The position numbers and the translations under genes were made by a program. Positions 49,346 to 62,100 of a stretch of DNA of 64,000 nucleotides are shown in pieces (the stretch's first letter is position 1; the number at the start of each line of letters is the position of its first letter). This DNA is from Lineus longissimus (lineage: Eukaryota; Nemertea; Pilidiophora; Heteronemertea; Lineidae). The stretch covers positions 28,708,599 to 28,772,598 of the forward strand of contig NC_088309.1 in the NCBI RefSeq assembly GCF_910592395.1, in the 5' to 3' direction. The notes under the pieces were generated by a model that worked only from the letters and a program-made list of their open reading frames with translations, searched no databases and had not been told where the DNA came from.

Positions 49346-51262
49346 GACTATCTCATCTCTCTCATCATGTTGTCAACACGGTGGAGCAGCCAGGACTGAT
49401 TCGGCCTGGCTGTGACTTCCTCATCTCTCTCACCATGTTGACAACTTGGCAGAGCAGCCAAGACTAATTTGGCCTGGCTGTGACTGTCTCATCTCTCTCA
49501 CCATATTAACAACTAGGCAGTGCGGCGAAGACTGATGCCGCCTGGCTGTGACTGTCTCATCTCTCTCACCATATAGACAACTTGGCAGAGCAGCCGAGAC
49601 TGATTTGGCCTGGCTGTGACTGTCTCTCATCTCTTTCACCATGTAGACAACTTGGCAGAGCAGCCGAGACTGATTTGGCCTGGCTGTGATTGTCTCATCT
49701 CTCTCGCCATATTAACAACTAGGCAGTGCGGCGAAGATTGATGCGGCCTGGCTGTGACTGTCTCATCACTCGCATCATGTTGTCAACACGGTGGAGCAGC
49801 CAGGACTGATTCGGCCTGGTTGTGACTTCCTCATCTCTCTCATCATGTTGTCAACACGGTGGAGCAGCCAGGACTGATTCGGCCTGGCTGTGACTGCCTC
49901 ATCTCTCTCACCATGTTGACAACTTGGCAGAGCAGCCAACACTGATTTGGCCTGGCTGTGACTGTCTCATCTCTCCCACCATAATTATTGTCAACACGGT
50001 GGAGCAGCCAGAACTGATTCGGCCTGGCTCTGACTGTCTCATCTCTCTCGCCTTATTAACAACTAGGCAGTGCGGCGAAGATTGATGCGGCCTGGCTGTG
50101 ACTGTCTCATCACTCGCATCATGTTGTCAACACGGTGGAGCAGCCAGGACTGATTCGGCCTGGTTGTGACTTCCTCATCTCTCTCATCATGTTGTCAACA
50201 CGGTGGAGCAGCCAAGACTGATTTGGCCTGGCTGTGACTGCCTCATCTCTCTCACCATGTTGACAACTTGGCAGAGCAGCCAAGACTGATTTGGCCTGGC
50301 TGTGACTGTCTCATCTCTCTCACCATAATTATTGTCAACACGGTGGAGCAGCCAGAACTGATTCGGCCTGGCTCTGACTGTCTCATCTCTCTCGCCTTAT
50401 TAACAACTAGGCAGTGCGGCGAAGATTGATGCGGCCTGGCTGTGACTGTCTCATCACTCGCATCATGTTGTCAACACGGTGGAGCAGCCAGGACTGATTC
50501 GGCCTGGTTGTGACTTCCTCATCTCTCTCATCATGTTGTCAACACGGTGGAGCAGCCAAGACTGATTTGGCCTGGCTGTGACTTCCTCATCTCTCTCACC
50601 ATGTTGACAACTTGGCAGAGCAGCCAAGACTGATTTGGCCTGGCTGTGACTGTCTCATCTCTCTCACCATATTAACAACTAGGCAGTGCGGCGAAGACTG
50701 ATGCCGCCTGGCTGTGACTGTCTCATCTCTCTCACCATATAGACAACTTGGCAGAGCAGCCAAGACTGATTTGGCCTGGCTGTGACTGTCTCTCATCTCT
50801 TTCACCATGTAGACAACTTGGCAGAGCAGCCGAGACTGATTTGGCCTGGCTGTGATTGTCTCATCTCTTTCACCATGTAGACAACTTGGCAGAGCAGCCG
50901 AGACTGATTTGGCCTGGCTGTGATTGTCTCATCTCTCTCGCCATATTAACAACTAGGCAGTGCGGCGAAGACTGATGCCGCCTGGCTGTGACTGTCTCAT
51001 CTCTCTCACCATATAGACAACTTGGCAGAGCAGCCAGAACTGATTCGGCCTGGCTGTGACTGTCTCTCATCTCTTTCACCATGTAGACAACTTGGCAGAG
51101 CAGCCGAGACTGATTTGGCCTGGCTGTGATTGTCTCATCTCTCTCGCCATATTAACAACTAGGCAGTGCGGCGAAGATTGATGCGGCCTGGCTGTGACTG
51201 TCTCATCACTCTCATCATGTTGTCAACACGGTGGAGCAGCCAGGACTGATTCGGCCTGGTCA
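49340..51262 (+). repeat. 69-bp satellite array, about 27-28 copies
   Basis: The unit combines GGCCTGGCTGTGACTGTCTC, ATCTCTCTCACCATGTTGAC and AACTTGGCAGAGCAGCCAAG. Several unit variants (CACGGTGGAGCAGCC, ACTAGGCAGTGCGGCG) alternate and give a higher-order period; for example, near-identical blocks are offset by 274 bases at 50596 and 50870. Minus-strand open frames of 70 codons are by-products. Confidence 0.95.
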
Positions 51263-51850
51263 GTAAAGAGTCGCAGAACCCTTAGAGCAGCAACCCAATG
51301 AAGAGAACTGTTTAGGGAAAATATGACCCAAATCCCAACAAGTAGTGAGACACCACTTCGGGGAACAAGTGTGATGGTCCAAGATAAACGAGGTCCAGGA
51401 TGAAGTAGGAGTTTGGGTCAGTATTTATTTCAAAAAGGTTTTAAATTTCCCATGGTTTACATTTTGGACATTTTGATATTTTCTGGTAATGATACCTCTT
51501 CTATGGTATGATATTTAGAAGTATATCAGAAAAGAGGTCATTGTAGTTACATGTATATCAAAGAAATTTCTCATGTATCTCGATTTGAAAAGTGACATTG
51601 TCTTCATGAATTAAATGATTCATTTGATGTGATATTCCTGATATTTGTGCTTTCAACCAACACCAACAGATGGCAACAGGAGACATTGGAAGGGTGCAAC
51701 ATTATTTAGAATGAGTATCACAAGTGCTATTGAAATATCAAAAGCAAAATACACAGCTAAGATGTATCATTTCTTCCTAGTTTGAAATTATAACACCCAG
51801 CCTCACATATCAAAAGAAGTGATGGACCAATCTAGCAGTACCCTGTTGAC
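51263..51850. other. Spacer between satellite arms
   Basis: Unique-looking AT-rich sequence without recognised gene or element. It separates the direct array from its inverted arm. Confidence 0.4.
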
Positions 51851-52250
51851 AAGGTGAGAGAGATGAGACGGTCACAGCCAGGCCGAAATCAATCTTCCCT
51901 GCCCTGCCTAGTTGTTAATATGGCGAGAGAGATGAGACAGTCACAGCCAGGCCAAATCAGTCCTGACTGCTCTGCCAAGTTGTCAACATGGTGAGAGAGA
52001 TGAGGCAGTCACAGCCAGGCCGAATCAGACCTGGCTGCTCCACCGTGTTGACAACATGATGAGAGACATGAGACGGTGATAGCCAGGCCACATCAGTCTT
52101 CGCCACACTGCCTAGTTGTTAATATGGTGAGAGAGATGAGACAGTCACAGCCAGGCCAAATCAGTTCTGGCTGCTCTGCCAAGTTGTCAACATGGCGAGA
52201 GAGATGACGCAGTCACAGAGTGAGATGAGGAAGTCACAGCCAGGCCGAAT
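51851..52250 (-). repeat. Inverted arm of the 69-bp satellite, about 6 copies
   Basis: GTGAGAGAGATGAGACAGTC followed by ACAGCCAGGCC is the reverse complement of the array at 49340-51262. The two arrays face each other across about 590 bases. Confidence 0.93.
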
Positions 52251-52447
52251 CGAGTGAGGCTTGACAACAATATACACCATTGACGACGTTTGGAGAATGG
52301 GGATTTCCAATCTCCCGGGTGCCGGGCCAAATGTTCAATTTACATGCACCCGCTGAAATTGCCGCATAGGCAAACTGTGGCAGAGACAGTAGGTCGAGTG
52401 AGGCTTATCATTGATAGTCACCATTGACGACGCTTGGAGAATGGGGA
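52251..52447 (+). repeat. Imperfect direct repeat before the LINE fragment
   Basis: TCGAGTGAGGCTTGACAACA...CACCATTGACGACGTTTGGAGAATGGGG (from 52249) recurs from 52394 as TCGAGTGAGGCTTATCATTG...CACCATTGACGACGCTTGGAGAATGGGG. The period is about 145 bases, with two copies. Confidence 0.8.
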
Positions 52448-53135
52448 ATTTCCTGGAAACAGAAAGTGCAACCCTTCCCACAGTGCACAGAAAGTGGAAG
52501 CTAGAAATTTGGGATGATTCTCGGAATCCAAATGCTAAAAACAAATTACGCTCTTATAGGTCCTTCAAAACGCAACTCTGCTGTGAGAAATATCTGACTT
52601 CAATTTCAAGTTTTTCTTTAAGAAGATCCCTTTGTTGTTTCCGCATTAGCTGTCACGATCTAGCCATTGAAAGAGGTAGATACAAAAAACTTAAAGTTGA
52701 AGAGAGGGTGTGTTCTTGTGATGGGACTTCAATAGAAGACGAGGTTCACTTTCTAACTGCCTGCCCAAAATATGATGCTTCAAGGAACGATTTTTTCTCA
52801 GTTATCAATGAGAACAACATCAACTTTTCAGGTCTCTCACCAGGAAATAAGTTTATCTGGCTTCTTTCAAATGAGGACCCTGGAATTTGTCAGAAGCTAT
52901 CATCATTTTTACAGAAATGCTTTTCTGATCGCATAAAATAAGGACCTCCTCTCTCCCACCTACTAGTATCTACTCCAGGTTTGACCCCGGTAGTAGACTT
53001 TATATTGTTACTTTTGTCATGTATCCTTTGTATGTCTTATGTACTTTCAATCAAAATCATTGTATTTCTATTGTACCATGTGTACCTTTGCCCTCCGGGC
53101 CTTTTGATTAATAAACTAATTTGAATTTGAATTTT
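52448..53135 (+). mobile_element. 3' truncated-in LINE: C-terminal reverse transcriptase segment and tail
   Basis: An open frame to 52941 (about 160 residues) reads LRSYRSFKTQLCCEKYLTSI, then RRSLCCFRISCHDLAIERGR and VCSCDGTSIEDEVHFLTACP. The spaced Cys-Cys-His-Cys is the zinc-finger-like end (zf-RVT) of many LINE reverse transcriptases. After the stop, a short 3' region ends in AATTTGAATTTGAATTTTG, the kind of microsatellite tail LINEs use. The 5' part is missing, so it is a dead 5'-truncated copy. The frame is still open, implying a fairly recent insertion. Confidence 0.8.
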
Positions 53136-53246
53136 GCACCACCTCGCGGGAAATGTTATTTCTCAAATCTCAGTGTGGATCTTTCATGTCTTTACTTTTC
53201 TCAAATATTTACGAGTAACATTTTGTTGTGGATTTGATATCAGAAG

Positions 53247-55904
53247 ATGGGTAACGAAGCAAGTCAAGGGGTCCAGTTGGGGAAACCAATAGAGAATGAT
53301 ATCAAAGTGACTTGGAGTCGTGTAGATTGTGAGCCCAGCTTCCCACCCCGTGATTGCCATGCAGCCTGTTCTGTTGATGGGAGGATGTTTGTGTTTGGTG
53401 GGGTCATGATTACCGGTGACGATGACTGTGCAGAATCGAATGATCTACTGATGCTAGAGATAGGTAAGGTATTGGTAAAGATGTTACTGCTGTGCATATG
53501 TGGAGGTGAGAAGGTTCAAGATGAAAGTAGACCACGTCGTAACGATGTCCAATCTCTTGCCAGGCCTGGATCTGTCACTCACTGTCGGTGTATATTACTG
53601 TTATGTCATCAAACGTCTAATCACAGTGACTGCACCAAGTACATAAATCGGGCTTTATGAGTGACAAACATTCAAATGTCATGTCATTGTCAGAGACATG
53701 ATCGCTGGTCATTTCATTGATTGACGACAGCTTTGTCTCATTCATGTCTGATCATAACCTGGTTGAACCACAAAACCATATTTCTGTCATCTTCAGGCAC
53801 AGGTAAATGGACAAAGGTAGATGGTAGCGGCAAGGTTCCTCCGCCGCGATCAGCTGCCACTTTCGATCTTGTTGGTGACAAGCTTTATCTATTCGGAGGA
53901 CTGAGTCAGTATTCAGGATGGTTTCAGGACATCTACTCATTTGACACAGGTAACGTACAGAAGTGGCATCTGCTGGGGTACAGCTTACATTTCATAGCTA
54001 GACAGGAAGATGATGAGTGGCATAGTGATGAGAGAACCAGGCTCGTCAGAGGGTACTGGGTTCAACTCTCCAAAGCATCTTTGCTGTTCTGTCTCGTGTC
54101 TCATTTTCCTTGAGCAAGTAACCCTAACCCTAGGAGGTTACAGTTTATTCTTCTATCAATCCACAAACATTAATCTCAATCTTCTGTTCCAGAAAATGCG
54201 AGTTGGAATAAAGTTGAAAGCTCCGGTACGCCTCCCTCCCCACGCGACAAGCTAGCGTCAGCTGTGATTGGTAAAAAGATCTACTATTTTGGGGGATTCG
54301 GTCCCAAGCAAGGAGAATGGGTGACTGATGATGATGATGCAAGTCAGGATGAAGAACTGGAAGAAGTCAAAGAGCAGCAGGAGGCGGCACAGTTCGGCTG
54401 GTTCAATGATCTCCATATCTTCGACACAGGTGCGTAACTTGATCATAACACTTCACTTCACCTGAGAATGACTGTGTTGAAGTTTTCAAACACTTCATTG
54501 TTAAGTGTCTGGAAAATCATTCAACCTGGGAAAGATATTGTGATTCTAATAATCTCTGTCAACTTTCAGAAACGAATAGCTGGTCGCAGCCATTACAGAT
54601 GAACCTCGGTGTTCCAACAGCCAGAGCTGCTCTTGGGATGTGTGCCATTGATGACAAGTTGGTGGTGTTTGGCGGCCGTGACACCGAAGGAAGAACAAAT
54701 GATTTACATATTTTTGATACCGGTAAGTTGACACTTTGGAGAGTTAGAGGTCATTAAGTGGGTAGCACCATAGAGTTGTTCGTTTGGATGTGGTGTTCCA
54801 GATATCTTGAAACCCAGTCGAGTAAATGACATAAGAAAATGAGCAAACAGAAAAATTAGTCTTGAGTCCAATAGTTGCATATTTCCGGGCCTATCCTGGT
54901 TTGAAATTTCAAATCCTGGGAGGTGAACTTTTCAAAGACTCGCTGAATTGTTTCTGTTACAGGTTACCATCATAATACGGTTATGCCTTCTCAGCACTGT
55001 GTCAGTTCTGCACATTTTCTCCTTACAGTGTCTAAAAAATGGGAGGCTGACCTCAAGTACAAAGGACGCATTCCAGCTTGTCGGTCGTTCCATACTGCCA
55101 CTGCCATTGGGAAGAGGGTTGTCATCTTGGGCGGCCGGAGCTCGGAAAATCATCACTTCCAGGATTTCCATATATTTGACACAGGTGTGTGGGATTGGAT
55201 TTAATACACCTAGCACCTAACAGCTAGCACGAGACACTGCGGTGAATGAGTGTGGCAAGTCAGACAAAGAAACCTGCCTTGATCGTCCCGCCGACAGTGG
55301 GGATTAAAGCAGCCTTTTGACCACTAGTTGAGAATCTGAGCCACTACCCCACAGCTGCTCTTTTGTACCCCTTTAAGTGAGCAAGTTCTTCAATTTGATG
55401 GTGATTTCTGATCCATGTGCCATTTTCTCTCAGAAACCAAAGAATGGTTACAACCTGAAGTTCGAGGCTCCTTACCCTCTGCCAGGGGCTGCCACAGTGC
55501 TGTTGTCTCCTCAGAACATCTTGTCTTGTTTGGTGGCTCGTCCTCATTTGATACGGAGACGATGCAGTGTGAAGAGCACTTTGGCGATGTTTACGCGATC
55601 AGGACAGGTGAGCAATGTGATAGGTTATGTCATGAGCTTTTGTAAACAGGATGCCCCTTATGGCTGACATGTGCCGTCTGTTTAGAGTCTTGACGCTGGG
55701 ATAAAATGAAGCAGTTTGACTCGACATTTCTCCAACTCATTCAGTTGATTCATTCCTTTTCCAGAAGAGATAACGAGAGGTCAAGCTCTTCCTCTGGGAG
55801 TTGATGAGCGTGGTGAGGTAGCGTCAGGTTGTAAACCAAGCAGCAGTACACCAGAGGCCTCTGGCAGCATTCATACCAATGGAAACGGACACGGCGACTC
55901 ATGA
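53247..55904 (+). CDS. Kelch-repeat protein, KLHDC1/KLHDC2-like
   Basis: Seven exons: 53247-53463, 53797-53949, 54193-54429, 54570-54722, 55029-55184, 55434-55607 and 55765-55904, giving 409 residues (KLHDC2 406). Exons 1-6 each encode one kelch repeat with its double-Gly strand (VFGG, LFGG, YFGG, VFGG, ILGG, LFGG) and most end in FDT/IRT-G. All introns are phase 1. The arrangement PSPRDKLASAVIGKKIYYFGG followed by an acidic loop and GWFNDLHIFDTETNSWSQP resembles KLHDC2/KLHDC1, substrate receptors of CUL2 ligases that recognise C-terminal degrons. I do not assign a symbol because I see no clear EloB/C-box in the short last exon (EEITRGQALPLG... ending NGNGHGDS). The start MGNEAS fits the N-myristoylation rule (Gly2, Ser6), which is unusual for KLHDC2. 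Confidence 0.9.
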
Positions 55905-56280
55905 TTCTTTTAGGATCTTCATTCAGAGATTCTTGGGATGTCATATTACTGGCTCCTACTGACCTTTGATTATGTACTGTGCATTGACATGAGGCGTACA
56001 GCCATGGTGACTCATAGGACCTTCATTCAAGGACTCAACTTCTTGAGATGTACATAGCTGTGGTGACTCAGACATTCATTCAGAGAATCAAGTCCTTGGG
56101 ACATTCTGTCAACTGTGCAATACTTTTCTACAGGCCTTTGTTTATATCATGTTCATAATTCCTGATGGGAAGAGCTCTGGAGCTTCTTATCCCCTGCAGC
56201 TGGTTGGTTAGCTGCTAGCTGGTTAAATTGTGTTCGGATGTCAAGAGTGTCTCATAAGCCAGATCTGTCTGGCCAGATTT

Positions 56281-56286
56281 AATAAA
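56281..56286 (+). terminator. Polyadenylation signal for the kelch gene
   Basis: AATAAA 377 bases after the stop, before the 35-bp satellite begins. Confidence 0.5.
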
Positions 56287-56616
56287 CCAACTTTGAATAG
56301 TAAGCATAGTTGTTGGTCTATGTTTCTGGGAAAATACTGCATGTTTATCATACCAAACATTCGGACACGTCTTTGGGACTTGCATGTTCAAGTCCAGCCG
56401 AGTATGATGGGGAATCAATAACCAGGTCTGTGAGATTGACGAACTATCACAATCGCGTCTTTATCTGAGTGTGATGGGTGATGCATAACCAGCCCTGGGA
56501 GGTCTTCAGGACGGTCACAATCACGTCTCTATCTGGTGATCTCTACACTGAGAGACGAGAATCTGGTGTGTCCTATCTCTCATTGCATAGGCAAGGCGGC
56601 GGGGCTGCCTGGCCCG

Positions 56617-56995
56617 ATTCGGTCGGGAAGTGAGTGTCTCATCTCTCACCGATTCGGTCGGGAAGTGAGTGTCTCATCTCTCACCGATTCAGTCGGGAAG
56701 TGAGTGTCTCATCTCTCACTGATTCGGTCGGGAAGTGAGTGTCTCATCTCTCACTGATTCGGTCGGGAAGTGAGTGTCTAATCTCTCACTGATTCGGTCA
56801 GGTTGTGAGTGTCTCATCTCTCACTGATTCGGTCGGGAAGTGAGTGTCTCATCTCTACTGATTCGGTCGGGAAGTGAGTGTCTCATCTCTCACTGATTCG
56901 GTCGGGAAGTGAGTGTCTCATCTCTCACTGATTCCGTCGGGAAGTGAGTGTCTTATCTCTCACTGATTCGGTCAGGCTGGGATTGTCCCATCTCT
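56617..56995 (+). repeat. 35-bp satellite, about 11 copies
   Basis: The unit TGATTCGGTCGGGAAGTGAG plus TGTCTCATCTCTCAC is repeated with single-base changes and one short deletion. The last copy runs on into CTCACCGTATAGACACGACGGTGGATCAG, which resembles the other half of the 69-bp satellite unit. Confidence 0.93.
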
Positions 56996-57009
56996 CACCG
57001 TATAGACAC

Positions 57010-57218
57010 GACGGTGGATCAGTAATGCACTCGTCCTCATCTTCGATCTGCTGACTGGTCACGCTGTGATCACAGACACTGTTGACCTAAGATTTGGATC
57101 AATTCAACCTGTTCAAAAGCTCTTTGCAGTACCACCATTCATGTGTTGTGTGACACACAGTCCAGTGCATTATTCAATGCAATGAGAGTAAACAAAGGCA
57201 TTCCTTCTGTTTTTATAT
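57010..57218. other. Intergenic stretch between convergent kelch and myosin genes
   Basis: No feature was recognised between the 35-bp array and the presumed end of the myosin 3' UTR. Confidence 0.35.
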
Positions 57219-59156
57219 TTTATTATTCTCATGCATCTTTCCTAGATAAATACAAGAAACATTTCTTAATTTTGTATCACTTTGGAATGAAACGACCTAC
57301 AAAATATCATTGGTTAGGTGTAAAACATGTGTAAACTGTGATGATAATGATTATACATAGAATCATTAGATAATATACATGCTGAATCACCTCTGTTGGA
57401 TAACAGTGTAAATATTGTTATTGTCAGCCAGGCATTATCTCCAGACACTCCTCCATGCTTGAATAGTGAAAGGCGTTTTAACATTAGTGTTGCAAATATG
57501 TGTAACAGTGGTAAATAGGAACTGATCATTTCCTCACCCCAAGACCCACCTAGTGACACTAGACTACTCTTGTGCAACTCATTTCAGCAGACCAGAAGCA
57601 ACTACATCACATATTGTTAGAGCATATTCCTCTCCCCCAGAGGCAACTAAAAGGCACAAGTGAAGACATTTGGCACATTAAAAGCTGTGATACATAGATG
57701 TCAGCTGGTCCAACACACTGAGACACTGGGCAAAAGATTGAACCGATACCCTCCTCCACATTGACCCCCACAGGAATCTAAATCATAGTACAACCACCTA
57801 ATCAACCAGCTGGGCCAGAGCACGAGAGTTTGGAGTGGAACTGAGCAACAGAACTCTAAATATCTCTCTGTATGTAAGTACAATACAATAACACATGCAA
57901 AATATGAAAAACAATTTCAGTAGGAATGAAGAAAATAGTTGGAATAAGTTGAACATTTGAGTTCATTTCATAACTTGAAAACTGCCATTATGCAGTCTTT
58001 CACATCGTGAAACGAACTTGACTTCAGTCTTCTGAATCGATGAGTTTTCACATGTGAGGTCCAAGCTGAGCTCAAGCTGCCCCAATAAAACCATGGCTGA
58101 TGCATTCTAATCACCATCTTTATCTCATTAACCTAGTCAGAGTAATCATTCCCTCTGATATCAACATTGATCATAGACATGCATCTTCAAGGTGAGAAAA
58201 CAAGACCCGATAAAGAATGGGGAATCATTCAAGTCACCTTATCATGGAGGGAATGTTAAAGGCACAAGTACATAATCAGATATATACAAAGCTGTCTTTG
58301 TAAACATTCACACAATCATTATGACTGAACATCGACGTGCATTATCTTATATTATATACATGTACAACAGAACATAAATAACTTCTCATGAAAACATTTC
58401 CACTTCACTGGGATGATATAGATCTAGAAGCAATATGATCCTGTTGTGATAGCGAGCAGTGTCCATGTCAAATCAGTTAAAAAGTCCCAAGCCAACCCGG
58501 CCAAGGAGAGCATACAAGTAGACATAATTCGAGTTCCCTGGTACAGAACTTGAGTGAATTTTGCAGCATATAACTTAAAAAACATGGAAACTTCTCATGG
58601 TCATGGAAGAAATCTTCAAATCTTATTCACAGCCGTCATGACGACATGTGAAATCTCTTCAGCAGTATCGTTTTGGAATTGCACAGCAGACAAAGAATGG
58701 ACAAACGCGATTTGGCAGCACCATAGCAACTTGGCAGCGCCATGGCAACTGGGCAGTACAAAATAACACAAATGAATCCAGTTAACAATGAGGCGATGAT
58801 ACAACTCGAGTGAATGGAAGACTCTAAGCCTTCATTGACTGCATCTAGTCAACATGAGCTATGCTCTCATACAAGATGTCTTCAGTAAATGATAACTCAC
58901 ATGAATCATGGCAGAATTTAGTTGCCTTGAATGAACTGTTTAAGTATAGCAGGCGACAGGAATGTCTAAGATTGAATGTCCAAAGTAAGCTGACCTCCAA
59001 AGTCATCAGCTTCACATTCTCAGTGGAGCATCTGTAAGCTCATATCGAAGGTCACGCTCGAATTCACTGCTGATCTGTTTGGTTGAAGCTTCCTCTCTAC
59101 TGAGCCAGTTCTATGAATCCAGATGCAGACGGTAAATGAAGCGCCATCCTGGTTGT
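57219..59156 (-). other. Myosin gene 3' untranslated region (inferred)
   Basis: The stretch lacks coding potential and lies downstream of the myosin stop. TTTATT at 57219-57224 (AATAAA on minus) is a candidate end, giving a 1.9-kb UTR. A shorter UTR is possible. Confidence 0.35.
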
Positions 59157-62100
59157 CTAGATCTTCTCGATGTAGTTTGATGGGAAGAGTCCCTCCCTGT
59201 TGCCGACCATCCCTTTCCACCAACCAGAGGGATCTGAAACACACAACAATCATATCTGTGGATCTTGAGGGAAGACCAATTTGGCGAGATGTCCGAGGTA
59301 AAACATTCCCCAACAAGAACTCCCAACAGTTTCAAACCACTGGGATTCATTTTACAGGTGCCTCCAAAATATCGGCACAGCTGGGGGAAACACGATCCCT
59401 TAAAGACTCGAATAAGAGTTGTCAGCCAAGAAACTACCAACTCCTGGGGATGTCATAGGAGGCCCCACAAGGTGAATAGCCTCCCTGTATGCTCACCTTC
59501 CTTAACGATGCTGATGATCTGTCCTTCGTTGAAGCCAAGTTCATCGGTGTCTTGAGCATCGTACGCCCACAGAGCTTTACCTTGGGGAAGAACCGGCGAA
59601 GGTTTACGTTTTGGTTTGGGTTTTGCTGGCGGCTTGTTGGGCTGTTTCACGCTCTCTCTCTTTCTCACCTCACTGAAAAGGAGAATGGAATTGTAAACAA
59701 GACTGATGCCAGTAGTTAGGCCAACTGTTTGCTACGATAACAACGTTCTACCATGTCGATCAGCCAGAAAACATGTCTTACTGAATACTATGAAATCCTT
59801 CAACAAAGGTTCAGCCATCTCCTCACAGGATTCACACATCATGTTCCTTTTTCAAATGTTCTTGGACCGTTCCTCAATTTAGTGACTGTTCACATCAACT
59901 TCGTAGAGAATATTGTGAATACAAATAAAAACAGTTGAGGTAACAAAAACAAAAGCAGACAGACCGACATGATTTCCTCAACAATAAACCTCTGCTCCAC
60001 AATGATGGAGAATGCTGTCTCATGTAAGCTCACGGTAAGGTTCCTTGCACTCAGCAGTGGTGACAAAGCGAGCTCATACCAAGAGGGACATGCATTAGCT
60101 AGCATATTGTCTTGAAATGTTGTCAGTCAAGATGACTCCCGGTGACAGGGAAAAGGTAAGCATCATCAAACAAAAGCAAAATGAGGAAACGGTGTATGAA
60201 CAGGGAGTGGGTGATAATCAAGTATAACCTTTTCGGTGCACTGCCACTTCGTGATTTGCGGATTTCGTTTCTGAGTGAACTGAAAGGAGTTGTTGGTGAA
60301 AGAAAGAGTAGAGAGATCCTGTTACTGAAAGTCAAGCTGAACACACCCAGGCAGGTATGTCTTACACACATTCAAAGCTTTCACTTCACAAAAATGTCCA
60401 GATGTCTGCGACATTGGCCGATTCACTCCACTCGGGTGTTTTAATATCCCACAGTAATGTTCTTCCCTGTGACAGCTATAGCCCTGATATTGTAACTTCA
60501 CCTGAAGATGATAGTTTCCGAATGTAGTGTCCTTCAGGAGATCAACTTGAAGACTAACAATATGACTTACCCAGCTACTCCAGCTTCTGGTGTGTTCAGA
60601 AACTCAGTATTATTATTAAAGTTGCCTATTGCTTTAGCTAGATTCTGAGCACCACCGCGAGGTAAAGATGGTGTCTTGTCCATGCTGCGACCACGCTGTA
60701 CTCCCCGCTTGGTAGATGAGGCCACCACGCCACCAACTAAAAATATGAAGCAGACGTCCATCACAGAAACAACACCATTCAAACTGTTTGGTTTAGTTGC
60801 CGGCTGGTTGTTGATAATATTCACAGGGAGCTGAACTCTCTGACACCTGGCAATTTTGAGGACATCAAGTAGATACTTTGACATTTAAATGTTTCTGAGC
60901 AAAAGATGAAGTTATGCTAAATGGACTGTTAAGGTTTCTTAGAGTCATGCACATGAGTAAGTTTGGTCAAGAGGACACATGTTGGTGCAGGCATACCTGG
61001 GGCGAGATTGGGTGCAGGCCGTCCTGGAGCCCTCCTTGACGGTTGTCGACCTCCGCTTGGCCTAGAGGGCGCAGCTCGCACTACCTCCTTCAATCCCGGC
61101 TTGGAGTCTTTAGGAAGACCACTTCCAATACTAACGTTCAATGTTTTGCTGGAAGTCTTCAGAGCCCCTTGCCCATCCTCACCGTACGCTTTGGAGAATT
61201 TGACCATCCGAGAACCACCTCCTCCCCATCCTTCCTTCTTTACGGGGAATTCAATTCTGAAAAGGAAAACAGACCATGAAGTTGCCTCTCTATGTCCATG
61301 GCATCACATACTGTTTGACTGGGGAGAAGGGAAATAACATTGGCACAGTACAGCTGCTGAGAGACTTCAACGTGATGCAGCACTTGAAAGGAATGAACGT
61401 CTGCTCAACAACAACATAACATGAAAGGACTTACTGATCAGTAAATTCAATGCGCAGGTTCTTGGCCACCTTTTCCTTATATCTCTTGGAGAGTGTGGTG
61501 AGGAACTCGGTCTTGAAGACTGATTGAACGAGACTTGCGTATTCATTCTGGACATAGATCACCAAGAAATCATCTTGTAATGTACTGAAAGAGAGATAGG
61601 CACATTAGAGCTGCGATTGTGATAACTATTAGGCCCACACTCTCAGCAAAACCTTGAACTCTTCTAAGCTGATATGATGGTGGTGGCCCAGCAGACTTCC
61701 CCATCAGAGTTGTCCACCTGTGACTGATCTGGACCCCATTGTCTGACTGACCTGAGGGCGACGTGTGATATCTGGTCGAGTTCGATCTTCCTCTTGATCA
61801 CCTCCTTCACCTGACCTTTCTCTGGACCTTTCTTGACCACTTCTCGCCCAACCAGGTAGATAAACTTGTTAGTCAGCATCAAGTCACGTTTGGCCGTCTG
61901 AAAACGAATCAGGAACACATTGAAATACAAAAACCTCTGTTCTTTGAAACCACTTCTAAATTGCTTGGCATGAGACCTTTCACAATGTCACAATGACCGT
62001 CACTAACAGAATATACTGCCTTTTCAATCAAAGAAGTTTCCTCTGGGGTAGAGATTTCCTTCTATATTGTTATTATGAGTTGAAACTGGCCTAGCTCTGA

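Noticed and set aside
49430-51082. Three near-identical 70-codon minus-strand frames
   Set aside because: They are translations of the 69-bp satellite, without start context or splice sites. They do not look like a gene family.
52411-52941. A host gene for a 176-residue Cys-containing protein
   Set aside because: The zf-RVT pattern and the TTTGAA-type tail identify it as the end of a LINE.
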